Assembly (NCBI GenBank): GCA_945860375.1
Contig: CAMAQR010000008.1
Span: forward strand, 43,424-107,423
Source of the DNA: Pseudorhodobacter antarcticus
Lineage (GTDB): Bacteria > Pseudomonadota > Alphaproteobacteria > Rhodobacterales > Rhodobacteraceae
Length of the DNA: 64,000 nucleotides
Reading direction: 5' to 3'
The notes below the pieces were generated by a model. The model saw nothing but the letters and a program-made list of their open reading frames with translations, did no database searches and had not been told where the DNA came from. Each line of letters begins with the position of its first letter. The first letter of the stretch is position 1. Shown here one piece after another: positions 8,444-17,407 of the stretch. Position numbers and translations under genes: made by a program.

Positions 8444-9655
8444 ATGAGCATATTACACCAAGTTTTGGCGACAATCGCGGCGATGACCCTGCTGGCTTTG
8501 CCCATGGGCGCGCAGGACCTGTCGGCACTGGCGCGGTTGAATCCGACGCAATCGCAGATCACGGATGCAGGGCAGAGCCTGTCAGTGACGCTGGCGCTGT
8601 CGCAGCCGGTGCCGTGGCGGGTGCGGCTGTTGGATGGCCCGCCGCGTCTGGTGCTGGACTTCCGTGAGGTGGACTGGACAGGCCTTGCCGAAATGCCGGT
8701 GGACAGCGAGGCGCTGCTGGGTCTGCGCGCGGGCGTGTTTCGGCCCGGTTGGTCGCGGCTGGTGATGGAACTGGCCGGGCCCATGCGGGTGGTGTCGGCC
8801 GAAATGGCGACCGATGCCGGTGCCACTGTCACTGTGCAGCTTGACCCTGCTTTGCAAGTCGACTTCGCAGCGCAGGCGGCGCTGCCCGAGCCCGCTGCTT
8901 GGGCGCTGCCGAAAGCCGTGGACCTGCCTGCGCCTGCGGCCAAAGGGGTGGGACCGCTGATTGTGGTGCTGGACCCGGGCCATGGCGGCATTGATCCGGG
9001 CGCCGAACGTGGCGGCCAAACCGAGGCCAACCTGATGCTGACCTTCGCGCGCGAGTTGAAAGAGACCTTGCTGCGCGATGGTGATTTCGCAGTGGTCATG
9101 ACGCGGGAAAGCGATGTTTTTGTGCCGCTGGAGGAACGAATCTCTATCGCCCGCGCGGCGGGCGCGCATCTGTTCTTGTCACTGCACGCCGACGCCTTGG
9201 CCGAAGGGGAGGCGTCAGGGGCCACGCTTTACACCCTGTCCGATGACGCCAGTGACGAGGCCGCCGCCACCTTGGCTGAACGCCATGACCGCGATGATCT
9301 GCTGGCCGGCGTCGATCTGACCGAGGCCGATGATCTGGTGGCCGCCGTTTTGATGGACATGGCCCGCACCGAAACCACGCCGCGCATTGACCGGCTGGCA
9401 GCGGCATTGGAAACGGCGATAAAGGCTGCCGGGCTGAAAATGCACCGCCACGCGCGCCAGAACGCAAGCTTTTCGGTGCTGAAATCGCCCGATATCCCGT
9501 CGGTGCTGGTGGAATTGGGGTTTTTGTCATCCGAACGCGATCTGGCGCGGTTGCGGGATGCGGACTGGCGGGCCCGGATGACGGCGGCTTTGCGGGACGG
9601 GATAAAGGCCTGGGCGGCAGAGGATGCAGCGTTGCAGGCTTTGCCCTTGAAATGA
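8444..9655 (+). CDS. N-acetylmuramoyl-L-alanine amidase (AmiC/AmiA type)
   Basis: A cell-wall hydrolase that cuts the bond between MurNAc and the stem peptide, usually for daughter-cell separation. The 403-residue protein has an N-terminal signal sequence (cleavage near G-A-Q), an AMIN peptidoglycan-targeting domain (about 25-130) and a C-terminal Amidase_3 domain from about 175. Zinc and catalytic residues are visible in D-P-G-H-G-G, the glutamate of G-Q-T-E-A-N, S-L-H-A-D-A, and V-E-L-G-F-L-S near the end. The frame continues upstream into the aminotransferase gene, but the signal peptide fixes the start at 8444. The PBP1A gene mrcA follows. Confidence 0.94.
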   Translation: MSILHQVLATIAAMTLLALPMGAQDLSALARLNPTQSQITDAGQSLSVTLALSQPVPWRVRLLDGPPRLVLDFREVDWTGLAEMPVDSEALLGLRAGVFRPGWSRLVMELAGPMRVVSAEMATDAGATVTVQLDPALQVDFAAQAALPEPAAWALPKAVDLPAPAAKGVGPLIVVLDPGHGGIDPGAERGGQTEANLMLTFARELKETLLRDGDFAVVMTRESDVFVPLEERISIARAAGAHLFLSLHADALAEGEASGATLYTLSDDASDEAAATLAERHDRDDLLAGVDLTEADDLVAAVLMDMARTETTPRIDRLAAALETAIKAAGLKMHRHARQNASFSVLKSPDIPSVLVELGFLSSERDLARLRDADWRARMTAALRDGIKAWAAEDAALQALPLK

Positions 9656-9767
9656 TGCGCGGGGCTCCGCCACTGGTCACGAGATTGCGCTTCTGTGTTT
9701 TGACCTTTCTGCGCGCAGCCGTGTATAAGGCCGCGTGCGCGCAGTGCGTGCGATTAGGGGTAGCGGC

Positions 9768-12323
9768 GTGGTCAGGTTTATCGGGTCTTTCTTTGGGGCC
9801 ATTTTCACGACAATCACCTTGGGCCTTTTGTTCGGGGCGTTGACCATTGGCGGCATTTTCTGGATGTACTCCGAAGGCCTGCCCAGCCACGAAAGCCTTG
9901 CGCAATACACCCCCCCGACCATCAGCCGGATTTATTCCGGAGAGGGGCGCATCATCGATGAATTCGCGCAGGAACGCCGCCTGTTCGTGCCGGTCGAGGA
10001 TATTCCAGATCTGGTGCAGCAGGCTTTTGTCTCCGCCGAAGACAAGCATTTCTACAGTCACAAGGGCTATGACGTCACCAGCATGTTGGCGGCATTCCGC
10101 GATGCGATTGTGTCGCGCGGGTCGAACGTGCGGGGTGCGTCCACCATCACCCAACAGGTGATGAAAAACTTCCTGCTGGACGGATCGCGCAACGTTGAAC
10201 GCAAGGTCAAGGAAATCATCCTGGCCTCGCGGTTGGAAGAAACCTTGTCGAAGGACAAGATCCTTGAGCTATACCTGAACGAAATTTTCCTCGGCCAGAA
10301 CTCGTATGGCGTTGCCGCTGCCGCCCAGACCTATTTCAACAAATCGCTGGAAGATCTGGCCCCGCATGAGGCCGCGATGCTGGCGGCGATGCCGCAAGCG
10401 CCCGGCAAATACAACCCGGTGACTGCGAAGGAACGGGTCACGGAACGGCGCAACTATGTGCTGCGTGAGATGTGGCAGAACGGCTATATCGAAGAGGCGA
10501 CCTATCTTTCGGAAAAGGAACTGCCGCTGGCTTCGGTGCAGAACGGCGACTATGTGCCGTACCGCGAAAGCCTGCCGCCGCGCGATTACTTCACCGATGA
10601 AATCCGCCGTCAGCTTTCTGGCACCTTTGGTGAGGAAGAATTCTTCGGCGGTGGTCTGACCATCCGCGCCACCGCCGACCCCGAAATGCAGGCGATTGCG
10701 GCCCGCGCCTTGCGCCGAGGGCTTGAGAAATATGACCGCGGTCAAGGCGTTTGGCGCGGCACTGGCAAGGCCGTTGCGGCGGACCAGCTGGGGGCCGAAG
10801 CGGATTGGCGCGCGGCATTGGCCGCTGTCACAGACCTGCCGCGCGACGTTGAGGGCTGGAGGGCCGCCGTCGTGCTGGAACTGGGCGAAGACACGGCACG
10901 GCTCGGGATTGAGGGCCCGGTTGAACAAGACCCGATCCTCCCGGCCGAGGATGTGACCTGGGCCCGCAAGCGGCTGGCGGATGGCAAGCTGTCCAAGAAG
11001 GCCCGCGTGCCGTCTGACCTGTTGTCGGTCGGTGATGTCGTGATGGTGCGCGCCCTGGTCAATGACGACGACGACAGCTTTGTCCGCTGGACCTTGCGGC
11101 AGGTGCCAGAGGTGCAGGGCGGCTTCATGGCGATGGACGTCAACACCGGCCGCGTGATCGCGATGCAGGGCGGTTTCAGCTATATGGCCTCGGTGTTCAA
11201 CCGCGCGACGCAAGCAACGCGCCAACCGGGGTCGTCGTTCAAGCCCTTCGTCTATGCGGCGGCATTGGACAGCGGTTTCACCCCGGCCACGATCGTGGTC
11301 GACGCTCCGATTGAGATCGAGACGCCGCAGGGCCTTTGGACGCCCAAGAATGCGACCAATAAATTCTATGGACCAACGCCTTTGCGCACCGGGATCGAAC
11401 AGTCGCGCAACCTGATGACCATCCGCATCGCGCAGGAAATTGGCATGGAAACCGTGGCGGGTTATGCGGAAAAGTTTGGCGTCTACAAGCCGATGAATCC
11501 GTTTCTGGCCAACGCCTTGGGTGCACAGGAGACAACGCTTTTCAAGATGGTTGCCGCCTATGCCATGTTCGCCAATGGCGGCGAGCGGGTTGAACCCACG
11601 CTGGTGGACCGTGTGCAGGACCGCTTTGGTGCGACCATCTACCGCCATGACCAGCGCAAATGCGAGGACTGCAATTCACCGCGTCTGGACAAGGGCGCGG
11701 GCGTCAGGATCACCTCGAACCGCGAAAGGGTGATGGACGCCATCACCGCCTATCAGCTGACCTCGATGATGGAGGGGGCCATTCAGCGGGGCTCGGGATC
11801 GGGTGTCAAGCTGCCGGTTCCGGTGGCGGGCAAAACCGGCACCACCAATGACGCCAAGGACGTGTGGTTCATTGGCTATACATCCACCATTGTGGCCGGT
11901 TGCTACATGGGCTTTGACCAACCCCGCAGCTTGGGCGAAGGCGCTTATGGCGGCACCCTTTGCGTGCCGATCTTCCAAGAGTTCATGAAAGAGGCCGTGA
12001 AGAAGTTCGGCGGCACCAAGTTCAGTGTTCCGCCGGGCGGCTATTTCCAGAAGATCGACCGCTTTAGCGGCGCGAAATTGCCCGACAGCGCCGCTGGCGA
12101 CAACGTGATCTCGGAATATTTCCGCGAGGGTGAAGAGGTGCTGTTCGGTCTGGACGCGCTGGTGGATGGCGGCTTTACCATGGGGTCGAACCTGCCGCTG
12201 TTTGCCTATGGCGAAAGCGATGGGGGGGAACAGGTCGACACTGTGACCACTTCGGATGGTCAGACCAAATCGGTGCCAAAGAAGGCTGATTACGGCACGC
12301 TGTCTTCGGGTGGCCTTTACTAG
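9768..12323 (+). CDS. mrcA: penicillin-binding protein 1A (bifunctional transglycosylase/transpeptidase)
   Basis: Polymerises glycan strands and cross-links peptides at the inner membrane. About 851 residues: an N-terminal membrane anchor (about 5-30), a GT51 transglycosylase domain with the catalytic E-D-K-H-F-Y near residue 90 and R-G-A-S-T-I-T-Q-Q, an OB-like insertion, then the transpeptidase with S-S-F-K (catalytic Ser near 487), S-R-N and K-T-G-T near 690. The GTG at 9768 has AGGGG about 8 nt upstream; alternative GTGs at 9735 and 9744 would add 8-11 residues. It lies directly after the amidase gene, making a cell-wall pair. Confidence 0.96.
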   Translation: MVRFIGSFFGAIFTTITLGLLFGALTIGGIFWMYSEGLPSHESLAQYTPPTISRIYSGEGRIIDEFAQERRLFVPVEDIPDLVQQAFVSAEDKHFYSHKGYDVTSMLAAFRDAIVSRGSNVRGASTITQQVMKNFLLDGSRNVERKVKEIILASRLEETLSKDKILELYLNEIFLGQNSYGVAAAAQTYFNKSLEDLAPHEAAMLAAMPQAPGKYNPVTAKERVTERRNYVLREMWQNGYIEEATYLSEKELPLASVQNGDYVPYRESLPPRDYFTDEIRRQLSGTFGEEEFFGGGLTIRATADPEMQAIAARALRRGLEKYDRGQGVWRGTGKAVAADQLGAEADWRAALAAVTDLPRDVEGWRAAVVLELGEDTARLGIEGPVEQDPILPAEDVTWARKRLADGKLSKKARVPSDLLSVGDVVMVRALVNDDDDSFVRWTLRQVPEVQGGFMAMDVNTGRVIAMQGGFSYMASVFNRATQATRQPGSSFKPFVYAAALDSGFTPATIVVDAPIEIETPQGLWTPKNATNKFYGPTPLRTGIEQSRNLMTIRIAQEIGMETVAGYAEKFGVYKPMNPFLANALGAQETTLFKMVAAYAMFANGGERVEPTLVDRVQDRFGATIYRHDQRKCEDCNSPRLDKGAGVRITSNRERVMDAITAYQLTSMMEGAIQRGSGSGVKLPVPVAGKTGTTNDAKDVWFIGYTSTIVAGCYMGFDQPRSLGEGAYGGTLCVPIFQEFMKEAVKKFGGTKFSVPPGGYFQKIDRFSGAKLPDSAAGDNVISEYFREGEEVLFGLDALVDGGFTMGSNLPLFAYGESDGGEQVDTVTTSDGQTKSVPKKADYGTLSSGGLY

Positions 12324-12333
12324 AGCGGGTTTT

Positions 12334-12354
12334 TTCACTCTGAATCAGATTGAA
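12334..12354. repeat. 21-bp near-palindrome after mrcA
   Basis: The sequence beginning TTCACTCTGA and ending TCAGATTGAA is self-complementary apart from one pair and the central base, and follows a run of six T. A 7-bp stem, GCTGGTG / CACCAGC (12375-12395), lies just downstream. Similar palindromes are common in alphaproteobacterial intergenic DNA as I recall, but no second copy was seen in this window. Confidence 0.4.
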
Positions 12355-12458
12355 GGAAATCCGAGACAAGTAGAGCTGGTGACTGTTGCACCAGCCACCC
12401 GCTTGCCGACCGCCGTCCCCCACGATATGACCCCGCCTAAGCCGTTGAAGGAACCATC

Positions 12459-13586
12459 ATGCGCACCGAAACCCAGTACAACGTGGACGCCATCGCCAAA
12501 TCGCTCAAGCTGGTTGGTCAGCGCATGGATTGGGACACGGCGGCGCATCGATTGGAAGAGTTCAACGCGATGATCGAGGCCCCAGACTTGTGGAACGACC
12601 CCGCCCGCGCGCAAAAGTTGATGCGGGCGCGGCAGGGGGTGCTGGACCAGATTTCCACCTACCGGCTGATCGAGTCCGGTCTGAACGACAATGTCGAACT
12701 GATCGAACTGGGCGAAGCCGAGGGCGATGAGGAAATCATCACCGAAGCCGAAGCCGCGCTGAAGTCCTTGGTCGAACTGGCGGCGGGCAAAGAGTTGGAA
12801 GCTTTGCTGAACGGCGAGGCCGATGCCAACGACACGTTCCTTGAAATCAACGCGGGCGCGGGCGGGACGGAAAGCTGTGACTGGGCGTCGATGCTGGCGC
12901 GGATGTATGTGCGTTGGGCCGAGAAGAAAGGCTACAAAGTGGAATTGCAGTCCGAAAGTGCCGGTGATGAAACCGGCATCAAATCGGCGTCCTACAAGAT
13001 TTCGGGCCTGAACGCCTACGGCTGGCTGAAGTCCGAATCCGGTGTGCATCGCCTTGTGCGGATCAGCCCCTATGGGTCGGCCGACAAACGCCAGACCTCT
13101 TTCGCATCGGTCTGGGTTTATCCGGTGGTCGATGACAATATCGAGATCGACATTCCAGACCGCGACATCCGCATCGACACCTACCGATCGTCCGGGGCGG
13201 GGGGCCAGCACGTCAACACCACCGACTCGGCGGTGCGGATCACCCATTTGCCGACGAATATCGTGGTGACGTCGTCGATGAAATCGCAGCACCAGAACCG
13301 CGACGCCTGTATGATCGCCCTGAAGGCGCGTTTGTATCAGGTCGAACTTGATCGGCGCAATGCTGCCGTCAACGCCCAGCACGATGCCAAGGGCGATGCG
13401 GGCTGGGGCAACCAGATCCGGTCCTATGTGTTGCAGCCGTATCAGATGGTCAAAGACCTGCGCACCGGGCATGAAACCAGCGACACGGGTGGCGTGCTGG
13501 ACGGCGATCTGGACAAGTTCATGGCGGCGACGTTGGCGATGGACGTGGCCGGCAAGTCGCGCGCCGAGGCGAACGCTGAAAGCTGA
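12459..13586 (+). CDS. prfB: peptide chain release factor 2
   Basis: Recognises UGA and UAA stop codons and triggers peptidyl-tRNA hydrolysis. The 375-residue protein has the N-terminal helical PCRF domain, the domain 2 'anticodon' loop reading S-P-Y (I-S-P-Y-G-S) where enterobacterial RF2 has S-P-F, and the G-G-Q motif at residues 248-250. AAGGAA precedes the ATG. The frame is continuous from the start: there is no in-frame UGA after about 25 codons, so the autoregulatory +1 frameshift known from Escherichia coli prfB is absent. Confidence 0.97.
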   Translation: MRTETQYNVDAIAKSLKLVGQRMDWDTAAHRLEEFNAMIEAPDLWNDPARAQKLMRARQGVLDQISTYRLIESGLNDNVELIELGEAEGDEEIITEAEAALKSLVELAAGKELEALLNGEADANDTFLEINAGAGGTESCDWASMLARMYVRWAEKKGYKVELQSESAGDETGIKSASYKISGLNAYGWLKSESGVHRLVRISPYGSADKRQTSFASVWVYPVVDDNIEIDIPDRDIRIDTYRSSGAGGQHVNTTDSAVRITHLPTNIVVTSSMKSQHQNRDACMIALKARLYQVELDRRNAAVNAQHDAKGDAGWGNQIRSYVLQPYQMVKDLRTGHETSDTGGVLDGDLDKFMAATLAMDVAGKSRAEANAES

Positions 13587-13765
13587 GGGCGGCCGGAGTT
13601 TTCTTGGCAGCAAGGACATCGGAAAACGCGTTCCTGTGAAGCGGGCAACAACGGGCTTTGCGCCCGAGCCTGAACCTACTTGACGCCATCAACAAAGCAG
13701 CCGCAAAAATACATCTTTCTCTAACCCCGAGCTGCCGCATAGGTTGGGCCAAAGTGGGGGGATCT

Positions 13766-14545
13766 ATGAAAATGAAACAGGCCGACAAGCCCGAAGTGCT
13801 GCATGTCGAGTTTTCAGATATCCGGGCGGCGTTGATCGCAGGATGGCGTGATTTTGCAACCGCTCCCCGATATGGATGGTTTTTTGCCGGCATTTATGTG
13901 CTGGGTGGCTGGGCGATCTATCTGGCGGTGACGGTGAAGGGGCAAATCTGGTGGACCCTTCCCGCCAGCGCTGGGTTTCCGATTCTCGGACCTTTCATCG
14001 CCTGCGGGCTGTACGAGGTGTCCCGGCGGCTGGAGCAAGGCATCCCCTTGAAATTCTCAGAGGTTTTTGCGGTGATCCTGCGGCAGAAGGATCGTCAGAT
14101 TCCGTCGATTGCGGCGATCATCGTGGTGTTTTTCCTGTTCTGGAACTTCCTTGCCCATATGATTTTTGCGCTGTTTCTGGGCAACGCCACCATGACCAAT
14201 GTGTCTTCGTCACTGGCGGTTTTTGTCACCGTTGAAGGGCTGACGATGCTGGCCGTGGGCACCGCAGTGGGGGCTGTGTTTGCGCTGCTGCTGTTTGCCA
14301 TCACGGTGGTCAGCTTGCCGATGTTGCTGGACCGCGAGGTGGATTTTGTGACCGCGATGATCACGTCTTTTCAGGTCGTTTCCGAAAGTCCGCTGGTGAT
14401 GCTAAGCTGGGGCACACTGATCGCGGGCTTGCTGTTTATCGGCATGTTGCCCGGTTTCTTCGGGCTATTCATCGTGCTGCCACTGCTGGGCCATGCCACT
14501 TGGCATCTGTACAGGCGTGCGATTGTCTGGAACCGTGAGGCATAA
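13766..14545 (+). CDS. DUF2189 integral membrane protein
   Basis: A 259-residue protein with about six hydrophobic segments, for example around residues 40-55, 65-85, 115-140, 150-185 and 215-245. The N-terminus is short and cytoplasmic and contains I-R-A-A-L-I-A-G-W-R-D-F, typical of the DUF2189 family, whose function is unknown. GGGGGGAT about 6 nt upstream sets the ATG at 13766. The stop codon merges into a terminator. The 180-bp interval after prfB suggests its own promoter, though none was recognised. Confidence 0.85.
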   Translation: MKMKQADKPEVLHVEFSDIRAALIAGWRDFATAPRYGWFFAGIYVLGGWAIYLAVTVKGQIWWTLPASAGFPILGPFIACGLYEVSRRLEQGIPLKFSEVFAVILRQKDRQIPSIAAIIVVFFLFWNFLAHMIFALFLGNATMTNVSSSLAVFVTVEGLTMLAVGTAVGAVFALLLFAITVVSLPMLLDREVDFVTAMITSFQVVSESPLVMLSWGTLIAGLLFIGMLPGFFGLFIVLPLLGHATWHLYRRAIVWNREA

Positions 14546-14576
14546 AAAAAGCACCCGGTTGCGCGGGTGCTTTTTT
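14544..14576. terminator. Bidirectional Rho-independent terminator
   Basis: GCACCCG (14551-14557) and CGGGTGC (14564-14570) form the stem, flanked by A7 on the left and T6 on the right. It therefore works on both strands and serves the convergent DUF2189 and bactofilin genes. Confidence 0.9.
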
Positions 14577-14593
14577 CAAGGAGGTGACGGATC

Positions 14594-15103
14594 TTACGAT
14601 TCTTCGCTGGACGCCGGTGGCATCATCACGCGCGATTGCGGCACTGGGCTGCGGCCTGTGGACAGCGGATCATCCTGACGCTGCACCGAGCCTTCGAAAT
14701 GCGCGCCAGACTCGATGGCGATGGTCTTGTGAATGATGTCACCCTCCACCTTGGCGGTCGAGGTCAGGCGGACCTTAAGACCGCGCACACGGCCAATGAC
14801 GCGGCCATTGACCACGATATCGTCGGCCACGATTTCACCTCGGATGGTGGCGGTTTCGCCAACCGTCAGCAAATGGGCGCGAATATCGCCTTCAACCGTA
14901 CCTTCGACCTGAATATCGCCGGTGGTGCGCAGATTGCCCACCACGGTCAGATCGGCGGACAGGATGGATGCGGCAACTTTGCCCTTGGGTGCGGACGGGG
15001 TGAAGTCCATCGACGGCTTCGACACGGGGGCCTCCGGGGCTTTGGGTTTATCGGATTCGCCGGCCTTGGGGCCGGGTTCGTTTATGCGGCTTTTAGAAAA
15101 CAT
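14594..15103 (-). CDS. bactofilin
   Basis: A 169-residue bactofilin (DUF583), a nucleotide-independent cytoskeletal filament protein that can scaffold cell-wall enzymes. A Pro/Lys-rich tail (1-40) precedes the beta-helix core (about 42-145), with the typical repeats D-L-T-V-V-G-N-L, G-D-I-Q-V-E-G-T-V-E-G-D-I and A-K-V-E-G-D-I-I; a flexible tail follows. The gene overlaps the upstream M23 peptidase gene by 11 bp. This peptidase-bactofilin pairing is widespread and implies the filament localises the peptidase. Confidence 0.94.
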   Translation of the reverse strand: MFSKSRINEPGPKAGESDKPKAPEAPVSKPSMDFTPSAPKGKVAASILSADLTVVGNLRTTGDIQVEGTVEGDIRAHLLTVGETATIRGEIVADDIVVNGRVIGRVRGLKVRLTSTAKVEGDIIHKTIAIESGAHFEGSVQRQDDPLSTGRSPVPQSRVMMPPASSEES

Positions 15104-16418
15104 TGTTCGCTGCCTTTATGAAGGTCATCGGATTTACAGCAGACCCGCCGATGCGGATCTCATAGTGAAGATGTGTCCCGGTCGAGCGGCCAGAACTGCC
15201 CATATCACCGATCCGGTCGCCGCGCGATACCTTTTGACCGACTTCAACGCGGATTTGAGACAGATGCGCATAGCGGGTTTCGATGCCAAAGGCATGCTGG
15301 ATCTTGACCAGACGGCCATAGCCATCGCCCCAACCGGCATGCACCACGGTGCCATCGGCGGTCGCGAAAATCGCCATCCCATAGGCGCCGGCGAAATCTT
15401 GCCCGTCATGTTGACGATAGCCGCGTCCCATCGGATCGTTGCGCCCGCCATAGCCAGACGTGTAGCGTACGGCATCGCGCACCGGCATCGAGAACGGCGA
15501 TTTGAACGCTGCAATGCGGTAAAGGTTCATCGTGTCCAGCCCCTTGAGGATGGCATTGGCGCGCAATTCCTCGGATGACGGGCTTTGCCCCGATGTGGAC
15601 AGCGACAACGGCGTCAGCGGCCCGCCTTGGCCGCTGTATCCCTTGCGCACTGAATTCAACAGATCATCGGGGGACATGCCCGCAGCCTTGAACATCTTTT
15701 CCAGCGGCTCCACCGACACGGTCAAAGCCTGTTCCAGCTGGCTGAAAATCTGTTCGTTGCGCAGCTCAAGCGCTTGTTTTTCCTGGGCGATCAGGGTGGT
15801 GCGCTCGTCAGCTTTCTGAACTGCACCCTCCATGGCATCGCGTTCCTGCGCGGTGGTGCCCAAAGCGCCGGTCAGATAGTCCAGCGTCGCCTCGGTGTCA
15901 CGCATCTGGCTTTGGTCGCTGCGCCCGGTGCCCGGGTCCACCGCAGCCAGCATTTCGCCGCGCGCGGTGTCGCGTTCCTTGATGGTGCGGCGCAGGGTGT
16001 TCTGAATGACGTCAATGCCGGTTTCCAACTCCCGCCGCCGGTCTTCGGAGGCCAGCAACCGCGCCTGCATGGTGGACACCTGCGTCAACGCAAGGTTAAA
16101 GCGTTCCTGCGCCCGCGCCGCCTCATCTGCACGGATGTCGCGGTCGGCGGATAGGGCGTTCAGACGTTCTTCGTAAAGGGCCTGCTGGCGCAAAACCTGT
16201 TCGCGCGACGTGCCTGCCGAAATCGAATCCATCAACAAAATCGCGGTGGCAAGGATGGTCCAAGCCAAGGCAACACCGCCCACTGTCACCGCCACTGCTT
16301 GGGTCAATGGCCGCAGCCGGATAAACCGGGTTTCGGTTTCCGATTTCAAGAACAGCCGCTGCTCCGGAAAATACCGCTCTAATGTGGTATGGATCCGATA
16401 AACAAAGCGCGTCAACAC
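15093..16418 (-). CDS. M23-family (LytM) peptidoglycan endopeptidase, membrane-anchored
   Basis: A 441-residue zinc metallopeptidase. The short cytoplasmic start is followed by one membrane segment (about 37-65), a long coiled coil (about 70-215, rich in Glu/Arg/Gln), then a LytM domain in the last 120 residues. Metal ligands are H337 and D341 in H-D-G-Q-D and H416/H418 in H-L-H-Y-E; all are intact, so it should be catalytically active rather than a regulator. It ends inside the bactofilin gene, indicating cotranscription. It probably acts in the periplasm on peptide cross-links. The 161-bp upstream gap holds a small CAGGGA-TCG-TCCCTG palindrome (16468-16482). Confidence 0.94.
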   Translation of the reverse strand: MLTRFVYRIHTTLERYFPEQRLFLKSETETRFIRLRPLTQAVAVTVGGVALAWTILATAILLMDSISAGTSREQVLRQQALYEERLNALSADRDIRADEAARAQERFNLALTQVSTMQARLLASEDRRRELETGIDVIQNTLRRTIKERDTARGEMLAAVDPGTGRSDQSQMRDTEATLDYLTGALGTTAQERDAMEGAVQKADERTTLIAQEKQALELRNEQIFSQLEQALTVSVEPLEKMFKAAGMSPDDLLNSVRKGYSGQGGPLTPLSLSTSGQSPSSEELRANAILKGLDTMNLYRIAAFKSPFSMPVRDAVRYTSGYGGRNDPMGRGYRQHDGQDFAGAYGMAIFATADGTVVHAGWGDGYGRLVKIQHAFGIETRYAHLSQIRVEVGQKVSRGDRIGDMGSSGRSTGTHLHYEIRIGGSAVNPMTFIKAANNVF

Positions 16419-16579
16419 GTGGGGCTGTTCCGGTTCTGGGCTACAGGGTTGGATTGCTGATCCCAGACAGGGATCGTCCCTGATTAGCCATCGGTCGTCC
16501 CGGTCGCAACAAATTTGACCGCAGGCTTCACAGTCAGGGGCGGATTACCGCCAGCATCGGCGAGAACCCGCCGATGCCA

Positions 16580-17407
16580 TCAGCGCTGATCGGTTGCGGC
16601 GTCGCGACTGTCCACCAGTGGCCAGTAGAAATCGGGCGGAATTCCGGCCTCGGCCCGCTTTTCCTCGTTGAACGGTGGCTTCAGATTGCCATGGAAGTAG
16701 CGCCGGACAAGGTGGTGAAAGACCTCTTTGGGATCATCGCCCGCGCGCCCGCAGAGCCAGTTGAACCATTTGGAGCCATAGGCAACATGGCCCACCTCTT
16801 CGGCGTAAATGGTCTGCAGCGCGGCCAGCGGTCCGGTGTCGCCTGCCTTGGTGAACAGATCAATCATGCCCGGCGTCACATCCAGCCCCCGCGCCTCCAG
16901 CACCATGGGCACCACGGCAAGACGGCCCAGCAGGTCATCCGCGGTGTCTTCGGCGGCTTGCCACATGAAGGCATGGGCAGGCATCGCACCGTAATGGCTG
17001 CCTGCCGCCTCCAGACAATCGCACAGCAGATTGAAATGCTTGGATTCTTCATCAGCGGCCTTGACCCAATCGTCATAGAACCCCAAGGGCATCGGCATAT
17101 CCGTAAAGCGTGCGATGATGTCCCAGTGCAGGTCGATTGCGTTCAATTCGATATGGGCCACGGCATGCAGCAAGGCGATGCGGCCCGTGGTCGATCCGGT
17201 CCGGCGGCGGGGTACATCGCGCGGGTCCAGCAAGTCGGGCTTGAGGGGCCGCGCCGGGCGCAAGGGCGGCGTGGCCTGACCAATGGCCAAAGGCGCACCC
17301 GCCGCGCGTGACGCCCGCCACGCCGCCGCATGTTGGTGCGACAGCGCGGCCTTGGCGCGGCCGTCGGCGCAGGTCAGCACTGCAACCGCCATTTCGGCCA
17401 GCGTCAC
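16580..17407 (-). CDS. DUF455 ferritin-like domain protein
   Basis: A 275-residue protein of the DUF455 family with a ferritin-like four-helix bundle. Probable metal-binding motifs are E-L-N-A-I-D-L-H-W-D (about residue 88), E-E-S-K-H-F near 120 and E-E-V-G-H-V near 208, arranged as in di-iron ferritin-like proteins. No specific reaction is known for the family. Its ATG overlaps the stop of the peroxiredoxin gene (ATGA), so the two are translationally coupled, hinting at a link with peroxide or iron handling. Confidence 0.9.
   Translation of the reverse strand: MTLAEMAVAVLTCADGRAKAALSHQHAAAWRASRAAGAPLAIGQATPPLRPARPLKPDLLDPRDVPRRRTGSTTGRIALLHAVAHIELNAIDLHWDIIARFTDMPMPLGFYDDWVKAADEESKHFNLLCDCLEAAGSHYGAMPAHAFMWQAAEDTADDLLGRLAVVPMVLEARGLDVTPGMIDLFTKAGDTGPLAALQTIYAEEVGHVAYGSKWFNWLCGRAGDDPKEVFHHLVRRYFHGNLKPPFNEEKRAEAGIPPDFYWPLVDSRDAATDQR

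Noticed and set aside
12459..12560. Programmed +1 frameshift in prfB
   Set aside because: No in-frame UGA or CTTTGA-like slippery site; one continuous frame.
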